From positions 1-52,806 of the forward strand of contig JAOPGA020000535.1 of assembly GCA_026419775.2 (NCBI GenBank): DNA of 52,806 nucleotides, given 5' to 3'. This stretch comes from Acrasis kona. Taxonomy: Eukaryota > Heterolobosea > Eutetramitea > Acrasida > Acrasidae. Every line of letters begins with the position of its first letter. Position 1 is the stretch's first letter. A program made the translations under genes and the position numbers. The notes under the pieces are model-generated. The model saw only the letters and a list, made by a program, of their open reading frames with translations. It was not told the origin of the DNA and ran no database searches. This document shows, one piece after another, positions 1 to 11,117 of this stretch.

Positions 1-2
1 CC

Positions 3-104
3 TTCTTCAGCAGATCATTCCAAACCGAAGCTGGTGTCTTGTGGGTCATTGCTGGTGCCTTGTACCTAATCGCCGGATTGTTACAAATTGCAGCACGTAG
101 ATAA
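3..104 (+). CDS. 3' end of a membrane protein gene (partial)
   Basis: An open frame enters from the left edge and stops with TAA at 102-104, followed at once by AATAAA-like sequence. The 33 visible residues end with a hydrophobic helix (GVLWVIAGALYLIAGLL) and a short basic tail (QIAARR), as in the last transmembrane segment of a multi-pass or tail-anchored membrane protein. Too little is present to name a family. Confidence 0.45.
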   Translation, partial: FFSRSFQTEAGVLWVIAGALYLIAGLLQIAARR

Positions 105-468
105 ATGTAAATAAAATTGATTTTGTTTTATTCAAGCTCTCGTCCTTCTGTGAGTGTCCCATTATCGATAAGGAATGTTACCTGCACAACTCCATTCCGT
201 CCCTACGTTCACTTTTTGCATACAAGCCATGTTTTGGTTTTTGAAATTTTATCTCGTCAGTAACTAAAGTTCACGATGAACTCGACGTGTTTTAACTTTG
301 CTACTATTACACAGGGGTGGGACAAATTATTTTGTGGAAAGTTCAGTTATGAATTCATTAAGGTCGTTTGAATCTCTTGCATAGAGAGAGCACTGGAGGA
401 GAAAGAATTGATTTTTGTGTTTAAATAAAACAAGATAATTTATATGATACACGGTTTAGTTGTAGTAT
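105..468. other. convergent 3' intergenic region
   Basis: This stretch separates the end of the partial plus-strand gene from the stop codon of the minus-strand protease. It holds AATAAA-type sequence near 110-116 and AT-rich DNA on both sides. I see no coding region or RNA gene in it. Confidence 0.4.
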
Positions 469-2403
469 TTATCGTTTTCCAAGCTCGCATACAACTGTGC
501 GTAATGTAGAGCAGTCATCAGTTTCCCATCTTCCAACATTCGTGGAGGAAGGGTCTCGAACTTGCACTGCACATCCACCAGAAAGGTCTACATTCTCTAC
601 AAAGTTATTGTATGACAACGAGTTTCCAACCAAGTTGATGGGCGCTCTCTTTAAGATACTAAAACCAATCCATGATGATTGGTGATTGTCAGGTACAACG
701 TTATTCAAGATGAATGAATTTTCGTCTTCGCTCGAGATTTGGGCCATGAATGCTCCATTTCCTTCACAATGTCCTTGAGCCTGTGCCCATGTAAATTGTT
801 TCTCTGATATGGAGTAGCAAGATGTGCCAAAGGTTGCCCAATCACTATGTGGACACACAAATCCATTCTGACCTACAAATCCAGGGGGTGTCGTGTCATC
901 TTGTGGTAAGGGTTCTACAGTTTGATTGGCTGGTGGTCTAGTTAACTTGACAGCCGAGGGTGCTTTAGAGATATTTGGAGTAGGTTTGGGTACGGCTGTA
1001 GATGCTTTGGTGGTTGTGGGTGATGCAGTTGTAGTCAGTACCTTTGTAGTTGTAGTTGGTGATGGTTTTGTTGTGGAGGGAGCTGTAGTAGTGGTTGTAG
1101 CAGGTTTCGTTGTTGCTGGTGCTTTTGTTGGTGGTTGGGTAGTAGTAGGTGCTTTTGTTGTTGGTGCTTTTGTTGTTGGTGCAGCAGTTGTTGGTGCAGC
1201 AGTTGTTGGTGCTTTTGTGATTGTTGGAGATGGCTTCGTTGTAGTTGGTGATGGTTTAGTTGTTATTGGCGCTGTAGTTGTAGATGATGGTTTAGTAGTT
1301 GTTGGTGCTTTTGTGGTTGTAGGCGCTGCAGTCGTAGTCGGTGCCTTTGTGGTAGGAACCGCGGTTGTTGGAGCTTTAGTAGTTCTAGGGAAAGAGATAA
1401 CAGGTGCAATAGGATTGTAACCTGACTCTATGTTACACTCATTATTACCTCTCTTAATCCAGAACACTCCGTCCATTCCCCAATCAGAGCTCCATGAATT
1501 AACCACAATCCTGATTAATGTTTAGTAAAGCTCAAATAAAGATTCTTACCAATAAGGTACACCATGTCCATCAACTCCCCAACCCACAATGTAAACTGAA
1601 TGACCACCTGCACTAGCTCCAGTTGTATAAGTGTAGACTCCGTCTTGGTAATTGAAAAAGTCATTATAAACATCATAAGCTGCTTGTATAGGACCATTAT
1701 AATAAATCTCATACTGCATGGCCTGCATGCCTGAAATTTCAGTATAGCTCGTAGCTTTGAATTTTTTAGTGTTGTCGCTGGGCGGTTTGCACTCGCTGTT
1801 AATACCGCGGATAGAGTCGAATTGATAGTCGCTACGGGCTACGTCACCAGTGGTCTTTAAAAATTCCCAAACATCAGGTAACGTTCCTCCCTCGCATCCA
1901 TAATTAGTTTTATCGCAGCTAATTGGATATTGCTCGCTCAATGGGGTGGTGAAGGTTTGTTCGGACTGAATGCACATTCTCCAACTAAATACTGCAGCAG
2001 CAGCGAATGCCCTGATAACATTAAGTATAAAATGATGTATTGTATATTACCAACATCCTCCGCAACCACCTTGATCCACTATAGGCTGTACACATTTTGG
2101 CCATTTGACTCTTGCATCAAAGCTATCGGGCAAGGGCGATACAGCGCCCAAATGAGTGCTCTTGACAGGCGGCGATAGAGCCTGTCTCAATCCACAAAGC
2201 CCGCTGGCCTGGCTCAAAGTAGTATTGATAAACCTCTTATTAATTCCAGCTCTCCATCCAGGCTTTTGTCTATTGACATAATTGATGATATTAGAGCTCT
2301 GAACCAAGAGAGCCTTCTTCGAAGAGCAATAAGCAACTCCACACAGCACAGAGATCAACAATGATACCAAGCTAATCCTCGCCATGTTGTTTAATTTATT
2401 CAT
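469..2403 (-). CDS. secreted cathepsin B/papain-like cysteine protease with mucin-like linker and C-type lectin domain
   Basis: Three exons (2403-2051, 2011-1550, 1510-469) separated by two 39-nt introns give about 618 residues. A signal peptide (MARISLVSLLISVLCGVAYC) follows either the first ATG or the one six codons later. The C1A peptidase core shows the oxyanion Gln and catalytic Cys in VDQGGCGGCWAF, the His in GGHSVYIVGWG and the Asn in VVNSWSSDWG, so it should be active. A cathepsin-type pro-region with an ERFNIN pattern is not obvious. The peptidase is followed by about 120 residues of TTKAPTT-like Thr/Pro repeats, probably O-glycosylated. The last ~130 residues form a C-type lectin domain (start CPHSDWATFGTSCY, WIG motif, C-terminal WETDDC and VCE). 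A lysosomal or secreted protease tethered to sugars, perhaps for bacterial prey, is inferred. Confidence 0.9.
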
Positions 2404-2465
2404 GTTGTTGACTGACTGTCGTTGTGCAAATAATCAGAGGTTAAACAGTCAGTTGAGAAAGACGG

Positions 2466-2473
2466 TTTATATA
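2466..2473 (-). promoter_or_regulatory. TATA-like element of the protease gene
   Basis: On the minus strand TATATAAA lies about 65 nt upstream of the first ATG of the protease gene. The position and sequence fit a core promoter TATA box. No other motif is evident. Confidence 0.35.
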
Positions 2474-2536
2474 ATTTAACCGGACAGATCTTTCCATAAA
2501 AAAACACCAATACCAAAAAAAGCAACTGATAATTTA

Positions 2537-5500
2537 TTACAACCCCTGAGCAAGTTCTTCGTACTTGTCCCATTCCTTGTCCTTATTGGCATAAGCAATA
2601 TTATCCAAACTACTCAAGCCCTTATACTTTACAAAGAACCCAGGCAAGAACCTTCCAGCTACGCTCTTGTCCATCTTGCTGCCAGGCAAAGCAACATTGA
2701 CCCTAATAATATCCATGCTTCCCGCATTCATCGCAATGCTTGTATGGATTTGTTTTCGATGTTCGTTGAATTTTTGTTTTTCTTCTCTCACCTTTGGATA
2801 CTCTCCAAACTGTTCCCTCATCTCTGCAAATTCCATGCACTGGTCCTGTGCCTCACCAGTTCGGTCCTTACCGCTCTTACATCCGAAATGAGCTTGTTCT
2901 CCAATCATGAAGCTCAACATGAGTATTCTAACGGGCACCGAGTAATTATCAATGTCCTTTACATCAGTACTTTCGATCACTCCCTGAGTGAATTTCTCAT
3001 GCATGCCATCATGATATAAGAATCGCAAATCATTGTACAATTCTTGCAAATCTCTCTCTTTTTTGACCAATTCGCTGTACTCGATCCATCCAGGAGGCAC
3101 GGGGAAATTAGGATTGGTCGTTTGTTGGATTTGTTTCACGCTCGTGAACAACTCTTGCACGAACGTAGTCTCCACTTGTTCCAATTCGTCATAGCGCTCC
3201 TCCCATTTGATTTCGCAGGAGTAAATTCTTTTGTGTAGGGACATGATTTCGTTGACGATTGATTTGATGTTGAATTGATATTGATATTCGACGCTCGCTA
3301 CGCTATCGAATTTATCTAACCATGTCGTGATGCGACTTTCTAACTGTAATTGTTTTTGGTTCAATTCGTATTCCATCATGTTGACTTGACTCATTGCAGC
3401 TGCTTCTTCTTTGACTAACAATCCAAACACTTGTTCCACCCTACTAATCCTATCCATCAATCTCTTTCTGTAAATTTGTGTTTCTCTCGAATGCTCCGGG
3501 AACACTTTATTGACGTAGGCAATGAGCTGGACGCGAAGCGAGTGTTTGGCATGTCCTACGGCACTTCTGTACTTTTGAACCTTTTTTTCGAACAAGCGCA
3601 TTCCGCTGGATCGACAGTTAATTGCCCTTTGGATGCCAATACCACACATGAATGTTTTGATGACCACATTGACCCCAATGTTTAACAAACAAGGCTCTTG
3701 GAATTGAACCTTGATGTTGATGGGAGGTCCATTGTCATGAATGTCCAATGTGATTTGATTGACTGCATTTTGTTTGATGGCATCTAATAGGGCATCTTGA
3801 TGTTCCATCACTTGACGATCTTCTCTGTCATTTACAAAGAAGGGAGTTAGTAGAGATAAACTAGTGAAGGGAACCATGAGTGGCTCCGTGTTGTGTAAGA
3901 AGGTTTGTAGTTCTTCTCGAGTGAAACGCTTGGCGTGATTAGCGGCCAATACGGTCAACAACTCGACTGCGTTTTCGAAAGCAATTGCTTTTCTGGTGGC
4001 TCTTTCTTGAACGGAAATTGCAGGTAAACTTCCGCTTCGAATGGCTTCGAATACTACTCTGTTTTCTTTAATGTAAGCTACTTTGTAGGGGTTCACCAAT
4101 CCGGATCGATTACGATCCTTCACACCACGACACGATCTTTTTTTAGCGTACAAGTATCGATCGAAGAGTTCGTTGATGGGCACTTGTACGGAATAACTAG
4201 GTGTTGTCTGTTGTAGTTCCTTCTGGTTGATTTTGGCAAATTGTAATTCCTGAACCATGATTTTGCGGGAAATACTGGATAATTCTTGGGCCATTACCGT
4301 TTGGTACCCAATGTATAATTCGTTCAAATTTAATTTGAAAAATGTACATTTGGCAGAACTCATCTTTTCAATTTGCTTATCGTCAATTCTCTCTGGTGAT
4401 CTGGCCTTGACCACGTGCGATAGGTCGTTGACCGCATCTAAAAGTATGCTCAATAACGCTCTCTTGAATCCTTGAATCAACGGTTTGACTTTATCTTTCA
4501 TCTCGGTGGTGATTTCCGATAAAATGTTAGTGCCGCCCAACGTTAATGCATTATTGTGATTGTTGACGATTTTTAAAAGTACGGTATGGACGTGCTTGAA
4601 TCGATCGAATGTTAATTTTCCAACGTTCATCAAGAATGGTTTGATTACTGCGTAAACGGATGGAACCGTATTCTTTTCGAATTCGTTAATCATTTCGAAA
4701 AAGTGTCGTTGGGCGCTCGTCAATAAGAAATCTCCGTATGATTTGATGTCGACCTAAATCATTAAATGAATGCGTTCCAAAGATAGACTCACCTTTCTAG
4801 CCACATTGTAAATATCTGGAGATCGCATCTCCTTGACCGTCATTTCCGACGAATCATATTGTCTGATGAATCCATATTCGTCCAAATTGATTCCATTAGG
4901 ATTCTTCTCTTTACATTGACGCATCATGGCAGCAATGGTCATCCAGAAATTAACGCTGCATAATCTCGGATTGGCATTAAATGCATTCGGGTTCATCAAC
5001 GATAATCTAGCGGCGCTCTTTCTTTGCTCGTCTCTAATTTCCTTTTGTCTCCTCTCTTGTTCCTCTCTTCTCTTTCTTTCCTCCTCTTCTTCCTTCTTCC
5101 TCCTCATGAATTCTTCATAATTGCTCCAATCGGTAAATGAATCGGTCATGGTTACGTAATTGACCGGATCGCTGATTTGGTACCATTCTTCGATTTGTAA
5201 CTTTGTGTTGTAATCGTTTTTTAATTGTTGACATTTGAGCTGATCGTCGATGGTGTCGACATTTCCCCAATAGAAGGAAATGGCATCATCCTGTTTAAAA
5301 GTATCGTCGACGTTATCGGCGTCGTTTAGGACTTGTTCGTTTGCTTTTTGAATTTTTCCAAAAATGTTTTTGCGCGACTCCTTCATCCACTCTGCGAATC
5401 GATTCTGAAATTCTTTTTCGATCTGTGCTTGGATGGGTTCGGTGAGTTGACGTAATGGTTTGTTACAAACGACGCTCACGTATCGTGTGTTGGAATGTGA

Positions 5501-7242
5501 TGGTTGACTCTGAGTGAGATCTGTCACGGTGGCACGATATTGGACGACCGATGAATTGGGCGCGAAATCTTCGAATTCGATATCTACGCGAGGTAATGGG
5601 GCCATGCTGACCGAAAAGTCGAACGGATCGCATCCTGGAATGAGTCCATCGTCCAATCCCACTAAAAGTCTGAATTTACCTGGTAATGGATTCTTGACGA
5701 TCACTTTGTATGTTCCATCATCTTGATCAATCACATCAACGTAATCATCAGCCATGAGTGGTCGGTTGTTGACATTATTTCCAAAATAATCCAAGTTGAC
5801 CTGGAATTTATCTCCGCCGCGTGTCCTGTAGTTACCCAAATGATCTCTGCTCTGGATGGTAAATTCCATGGGAACACCTTCTATTTGATTGGTGCTGGGT
5901 GGATCCATCACGAAGCAATTCGAAGCTAAAGTGTCTCCTGGTACCACTCTTACTTTGCGAATGGAAGAATGTAGTAATTTGTGACTCTTGTCCATTATGA
6001 TGTCAATGTCATAATCACCCAAGTACATTGGCACGTAGGTCACTTTGTATGTTCCATCTCCATTATCCACGACATTGGCTTCTACGCTGTATGGTCCTTC
6101 TTCTGGTCCCTTGATGCGTCTTGTTAACGTAATGTTGAATTCATCTCCACCGACGGTCAGCTCCCTTCCATCTTTTGTCCTTGCAATAATGTTAAATTCA
6201 TTTTCCTGTCAGTGTTAACGAAGACTTTTGTAAACCTCTCGCTTACCAGTCCAACGACAGCTGTGTGGGATCCCTTTCCTCTGATGAACGTACTTTCTGG
6301 ATCGGCTGAGAAGTCATCATTGGCGTCCAAGTCCAGATCATCAATGTCTGGATTTTGTAACTTGACGTTTGCTCCAACATTGAGTTTTTGGAACTTTTGC
6401 ATCAATTGTTCTTGTAAGGAAAGTTCTTTTGGTTCTGGCTTTGAAGAGATTGGTTTTAGTTTTATTGGTTTTGCACTCTGTATGACTTTTCCAAATGAAA
6501 AATCTAATTTCTGTAGTCCGCTTAAATTCTCAATGTTTTGAAGGTCTGTGAGTGGTGAGATGGTTAGGTTAGAAAAAATGCTTACCCAAATTGACCCTTT
6601 GTATGGCTTGGTCGCTAAATTCTAGACCAGAGTCGCTTAGATCTTGAATCTTTCTTTCGTCGCCAAGCTTGCCAATCTTATCTAAAAAGTGGGCAAGTGC
6701 GTGAATACAGTGAAGGACAGATGTCACATTTTTTCTTTCCCAAAGGTCGGGAACTGAGAAGAGATAACTTTTGGGGAAGCCGGTTTCCCTGCAAGCCTCG
6801 AAAAAGTAGTGCATGTTGTCTGTTGCGGTCATCATTTCCATCGTACTTCCTATTTACGTTAGTAAAAGGGTAAAAATGTAATACCTTTTTTCGCATTGAT
6901 ATGTTTCTTTCTATGTGTTTGGTTTGTACTTTCATAAAATGCGTCCGCTAGTCTTGCTAATGCTACACCATCTCGTAATTGATCAAGAAAATCCACGCCA
7001 CTTTGGTCCTCTAAAAATACTTTCTCATCTATCATGTCCTCCATCCAACGTTTTCCTTCCTCCATACGGGTAAGAAGTTCTCTGGCACGGAATTGTTCTA
7101 CTTGAGCATATATATCCCCACTGCTCTCTGATGTATCTGCTTTGAGTTGAATACGTGCTGCATTGTTTTTCCGCCAACCACGTCCCAGGGCTTCTTGTGT
7201 GTCACCATCAGCACTCATTTTATTGTTTTGATCGGTTTCCAA
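2537..7242 (-). CDS. CH domain - filamin repeats - SopB/IpgD-like phosphoinositide phosphatase fusion
   Basis: Five exons (7242-6885, 6849-6586, 6545-6247, 6205-4793, 4753-2537) with introns of 35, 40, 41 and 39 nt join in frame to about 1516 residues. The N-terminus (about 50-205) is a calponin-homology domain closest in pattern to IQGAP (LTRMEEGKRWMEDMI, SVLHCIHALAHFLDKIGKL). Two filamin/ABP280 Ig-like repeats follow (about 307-510; VVDNGDGTYKVTYVP and VIDQDDGTYKVIVKNP). A charged coiled-coil stretch (about 673-703) leads into a C-terminal region with the CX5R phosphatase signature CKSGKDRTG (about 1403). It also has LLNIGVN and the distal NAGSMDIIRVN..PGSK blocks typical of the bacterial effectors SopB/SigD/IpgD. 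Actin-directed phosphoinositide hydrolysis is inferred. A second ATG nine codons in could also be the start. Confidence 0.85.
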
Positions 7243-8077
7243 ATAGAAGTTTCAATTACAAAAAAATCCACGCACAAGCAATCACGACTCTGGTAAAAGT
7301 GTGCAATATTACTCTTGAACCATGCAAGACGATGGTAATCTGTACAACGGATTTTAGATTTTGAAAGCTGAATTCACGTTACTCACGCAGGGCACAACAA
7401 AAAATAAAATAATTTACTATCATAGCCAAAAAGTGCTTTATTAAGAATTGGAATATTATTCTGTTACTTTCAAGGTACAGTTTCTAAAGGGAAGCTTAAA
7501 TACAACGAAATGTTGACTTTCTCATTCTATACAATGAAGTTGGCAAAAAAAGTTTGTTGAAGTATGTTCATTCCAAAACGAACAATATTACCGTTGTGTA
7601 CTCTGCCGTAAAAACCACAAATACTTTCATCTTCGCTAGCCTGGCAACCTGCATGTTTGTATTCTCAACAATAGGTGGCAGCATCTCGTCAACATCTATG
7701 ATGGATTCAAGCTCCACTATGAACCTGCTAACGTTTACATTTTTAAGTACGCGGTGTCATTATCAGAATGGGTGACGGAGGATGGATTAACTGGGAATAT
7801 GATGACGTCAGTGTTGATCGTGATGAGAGTTGACTTTCAATAAGTGATCCGTGTTGTATGGTCATGATCAAGTAATCAATAAAATCGATTATTATTACTT
7901 TTTGATAACTTTTCAAACAACACCTTTTTTTGCTATACTTTTACTGTAGTTGTAAAGCTATTTTTATAATCTAAATTTATAATAATTCCCAAAGCTAGAC
8001 AAGTCACTTGAGCATAAATAGCTAAATCAATAAATCTTCATTTCAGATAACATATAAACACAACAACCAACAACACA
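7243..8077. other. intergenic region between divergent genes, possible small exon
   Basis: This 0.8-kb gap holds the promoters of the CH-filamin gene (-) and of the p25-alpha-like gene (+; TATAAA-like ACATATAAAC about 25 nt before its ATG). Between 7640 and 7837 one plus-strand frame reads like protein (KLHYEPANVYIFKYAVSL), but it has no convincing ATG or splice partner. It is followed by AATAAA near 7877. A short spliced gene or a relic is possible. I do not call it. Confidence 0.25.
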
Positions 8078-8470
8078 ATGAGCAGCAAACAAAGTATTTT
8101 CGATCGTCTAAGCGACAGAAGCACATTTACAGGTGTATACAAGAACAAGGGTGGAATAAATGATTTAGACAATGGTGGAAACGTCCACGACCTTTCACAA
8201 ATAACAAGAAATAAAATGCACGGAAGCAGCACATCCATGAAAACTGGTAAAGGAATCCCATCTGTAACTGATTCCAAACCTGTTAATAAGACCAGACCAA
8301 GCACCTCTAATGGGTCTATATTCGATCGTCTAAGTGACAGAAGCACATTTACTGGTGTATACAAAAACAAGGGTGGAATAAATGACCTTGACAACGGAGG
8401 AAACGTTCATGATCTTTCCCAGATAACTAGAAGCAAAATGCATGGCTCGGCCACCGCAATGAAAGTGTAA
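8078..8470 (+). CDS. tandem p25-alpha (TPPP-like) motif protein
   Basis: An intronless 130-residue basic protein. Two almost identical blocks of about 45 residues (positions ~6-50 and ~81-125) begin SIFDRLSDRSTFTGVYKNKG and run to KMHGS. They are joined by a Ser/Thr/Lys-rich spacer. The block resembles the C-terminal p25-alpha module of TPPP and related proteins (IFDRLTD...YTG..K), a microtubule-binding motif family whose distribution tracks that of flagella. The two blocks differ at DNA level mainly at third codon positions while the peptide is almost unchanged, indicating selection on both. Microtubule bundling or an axonemal role is inferred from the family. Confidence 0.75.
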   Translation: MSSKQSIFDRLSDRSTFTGVYKNKGGINDLDNGGNVHDLSQITRNKMHGSSTSMKTGKGIPSVTDSKPVNKTRPSTSNGSIFDRLSDRSTFTGVYKNKGGINDLDNGGNVHDLSQITRSKMHGSATAMKV

Positions 8471-8637
8471 AAGTAATAAAAATTTTGAATAACGGAGTTA
8501 ATTATTTTTTCTAATTTCTCGTCTCGTCCATTTAAATTCGCTAGTTTCGAAGTGCGGTTTGATTGGATGTTGAATACCACCCATGCGTGTAGTTATTTTG
8601 AACGTTGAAATCATGTTGGAATGTTCAATTAGAAATA

Positions 8638-9081
8638 ATGCAACAACCACAACAACCATTTGTGCAGCAACCATACGTGCCAGTCCAGCCAGTTTATCAA
8701 CCGGTTTATGTAGCACATCAACAGCAAGATATGCAACAACCACAGCCACAACATTATTATGGTGCTGCTCCTTATTTCCAACCACAACAACAAGTATACT
8801 CAGAAGTTAATGCATTCATCCCAGCTCAAGAAGATGCAGCAATGCGAGAAGAGGAGAGCACAGCCAAACTTTTATTCATCCTTGGATTTCTCATCGGATG
8901 GGCTTGGTTGTTTGCCTACTTCAAGTATAAAAGCAGCCGCTCAAACGGTGCCAGAAAATTTGGCCGTTGGTCCGGAGTCGCGTTCCTTACATCTCTTCTC
9001 TTATCTCTCTTGTTTGGGGTTGCTTTTGTCGGATTTTACATGTTTGTAATCCTTGGATCTATCGTAGGAGGACATTTTTAA
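8638..9081 (+). CDS. Gln/Pro/Tyr-rich N-tail, two-TM membrane protein
   Basis: The ATG at 8638 starts a 147-residue protein. Upstream in-frame codons contain no ATG. The first ~65 residues are rich in Gln, Pro and Tyr (QQPFVQQPYVPVQPVYQP) and should be disordered. After an acidic linker come two hydrophobic helices (LLFILGFLIGWAWLFAYF and a longer one ending VILGSIVGGHF) separated by a basic loop (KYKSSRSNGARKFGR). Proteins with a P/Q/Y-rich tail and two membrane spans are common in amoebae and other protists, usually without known function. No specific family is recognised. Confidence 0.75.
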   Translation: MQQPQQPFVQQPYVPVQPVYQPVYVAHQQQDMQQPQPQHYYGAAPYFQPQQQVYSEVNAFIPAQEDAAMREEESTAKLLFILGFLIGWAWLFAYFKYKSSRSNGARKFGRWSGVAFLTSLLLSLLFGVAFVGFYMFVILGSIVGGHF

Positions 9082-9633
9082 ATAATTGTTAAAAAAGTTG
9101 TGTATGTAATAAAAGTAATTCTGGAACCAGTTCATTTATTACATCACAAAGAGATTTCAAAGTTTACTTATCAATTCAAAACCTTGAAGAGTGCGCATGT
9201 TAATTTGTCAAAACACATTTCAGAACGAACAAGATTGTTAATTCCACAACGTACTCAAAAATTTGACGGTCCATCAAAACGTAACTAGTTAGATGCGATT
9301 CACTTAAAAGTCTTAAATGTATTTACAAATATACTCCAGTATTATTTCTTTCGTTGTTCGCTGCCACTTCAGCTTTCCTCCACACCTCTTCGAGTCCAAA
9401 TCCAATGGTCACGGTTGTGTTCTTCCATAAACTTTACCGTGTCAAATGTAAAAGAATTCTTTGTGGAGATATATTGAAATGGAATTTGTTGGGTCTGAAT
9501 GTTAGGGGAGCGCGATGCAAGTCTGAATGTGCGCCCATGTCAGAAGATACATTTTCAAAACAGCTATTTACAAAAATACTAAAGCAGAAAAGTTCCTAAT
9601 GTGGTCCAACCGCACTACTGGTAAAATTTTCAG
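9082..9633. other. intergenic region
   Basis: AT-rich sequence with AATAAAAG at about 9108 as the likely polyadenylation signal of the preceding gene. Short open frames here have no codon bias or recognisable motifs. I see no gene. Confidence 0.35.
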
Positions 9634-10578
9634 ATGCTGGTGTACAATGCCCCATCAACTATCTACAAGAAGAGGAAATCCCAACTGTTTAGAGAATTAT
9701 TTTTTGTGTACAATAGTTCAACCAACATCGTATTATCTTATCTCGAGTTCGAAGACATCTTCTCCATAGCCACAACATGCATGTCGACATTCAAAATGTT
9801 CATGCTGAGCCCACCTCCTGTTAAAAAATTTCCTACATTAGAACAAGCAGAAAAATACATAAATAACTACAATTACTACCAACACAATTATTGCAGCGTT
9901 ATAAGGGATCAAATATACCCACTTGTTAACTATAGAAGAAATTTAAACAAGTTTGTAGCAGAGTGTAGAGCAAGCAGCTGCAAACTCAATAAAATAATGC
10001 AGAAATTCGACACATACCGTTTAGATGTAGCAACCACCGTGATTGATATGCCATTTGCCAATATATCGATGTTAAGAATTTCTGACACATTCATGTGGGA
10101 GGATGTTTCAGGCCATGAAGATGTAATAGTAGAAGTAGGGGATATTAAAATGGGGGTACACAAATTATTTAATCACAACAACTGGTGTCAAATATTGCTG
10201 GGATCTAAAGAGCCGGTTCTAGTTGGACGGGGGCTTACACTATGGTTAAAAGTGGCAAAGAGATTTATGAAGGTGGCGTGTTCTAAGGTTGAGGATTTGA
10301 GTTTGCTTTTTATACAAAAATGCAGTATACCACTACTAATGAGGGAGAACGAGGACCTACTGCTACAAATGACGACTTTACCTACTTTAAATATTTCATA
10401 CTTCTACAGAGATCCAATTTCTGATATGAAAACCATCAAAACAAACAATAAGAGAAAGATTAAAAGCCCTTTTCGAAAATCGTACAGATCAGATTCGTGT
10501 TATTTTATGGAGAAAACACAACCACATAAACCAATGCTAAAGAGTGTAACGCAAAGGATGATCATGCAAACAAAATAA
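9634..10578 (+). CDS. hypothetical protein, possible N-terminal F-box-like segment
   Basis: A single-exon frame of 314 residues. Residues ~30-55 (STNIVLSYLEFEDIFSIATTCMSTFK) have the pattern of a degenerate F-box helix pair. The rest is a mixed alpha/beta protein with a strongly basic C-terminal ~60 residues (NNKRKIKSPFRKSYRSDS). No catalytic motif is visible. An F-box adaptor is only a suggestion. Otherwise the function is unknown. Confidence 0.6.
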   Translation: MLVYNAPSTIYKKRKSQLFRELFFVYNSSTNIVLSYLEFEDIFSIATTCMSTFKMFMLSPPPVKKFPTLEQAEKYINNYNYYQHNYCSVIRDQIYPLVNYRRNLNKFVAECRASSCKLNKIMQKFDTYRLDVATTVIDMPFANISMLRISDTFMWEDVSGHEDVIVEVGDIKMGVHKLFNHNNWCQILLGSKEPVLVGRGLTLWLKVAKRFMKVACSKVEDLSLLFIQKCSIPLLMRENEDLLLQMTTLPTLNISYFYRDPISDMKTIKTNNKRKIKSPFRKSYRSDSCYFMEKTQPHKPMLKSVTQRMIMQTK

Positions 10579-11117
10579 ATACTTTTAACCCTTCTAAACA
10601 GTTTCGAAATGAATTGTTAAGATTATGAATACACAACAAATATTGTCTGTTGAATGTTCCACTACAATATGGAATAAAGGCATGGGGTGTATCGCAACCT
10701 ACACATCGATACATCAAATGAACAACCAATAGCAATATTGGAATAATTATAAATAATAAAAGTGTCAGGGGCTAGTTATTATCAAGCTTTAGTTGGTACA
10801 AGGGGACCGCTTTTATTGATAGTTGCAACTAACAAGAGCCGCTTGCAATTATCACGGAATCTTAGCTTATCTGATGAAAATTTTCATTACAGAGGGAATC
10901 AAGGAATCTTATTTGATCTCTACAGGACAGGGTACATCCTATAAAGAGAAACTGTCTCTCCTTAAGGTTAATGGCATGATTTTGGACTGTTGTCACTTTT
11001 TGTAATATTCTCTCTCCTTTAATGTAATTCGTTCTATAATTGGGATCAATTTAACCCAAAGCAGAATCTGCAATCAAGGATCTGTAGAAATAATTTTAAA
11101 CAAGAATTCAACACAAC
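10579..11117. other. intergenic region, nothing firm
   Basis: This contains AATAATAAAA near 10753 and a short plus-strand frame ending near 11004 (LISTGQGTSYKEKLSLLKVNG) that might be part of an unrecognised small gene. There is no good start context, no homology I recognise and no RNA gene. Confidence 0.3.

Noticed and set aside
926-1420. Plus-strand frame rich in Val/Gly opposite the protease gene
   Set aside because: It is the antisense shadow of the Thr/Pro repeat, and its composition mirrors that repeat exactly.
7554-7775. Plus-strand 73-codon frame in the gap before the p25-alpha gene
   Set aside because: It starts at a non-ATG codon and shows low-complexity Ser/Thr composition. A different frame nearby looks more protein-like.
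10868-10900. CTGATGA as a C/D-box snoRNA
   Set aside because: No matching D box or terminal stem was found at a suitable distance.
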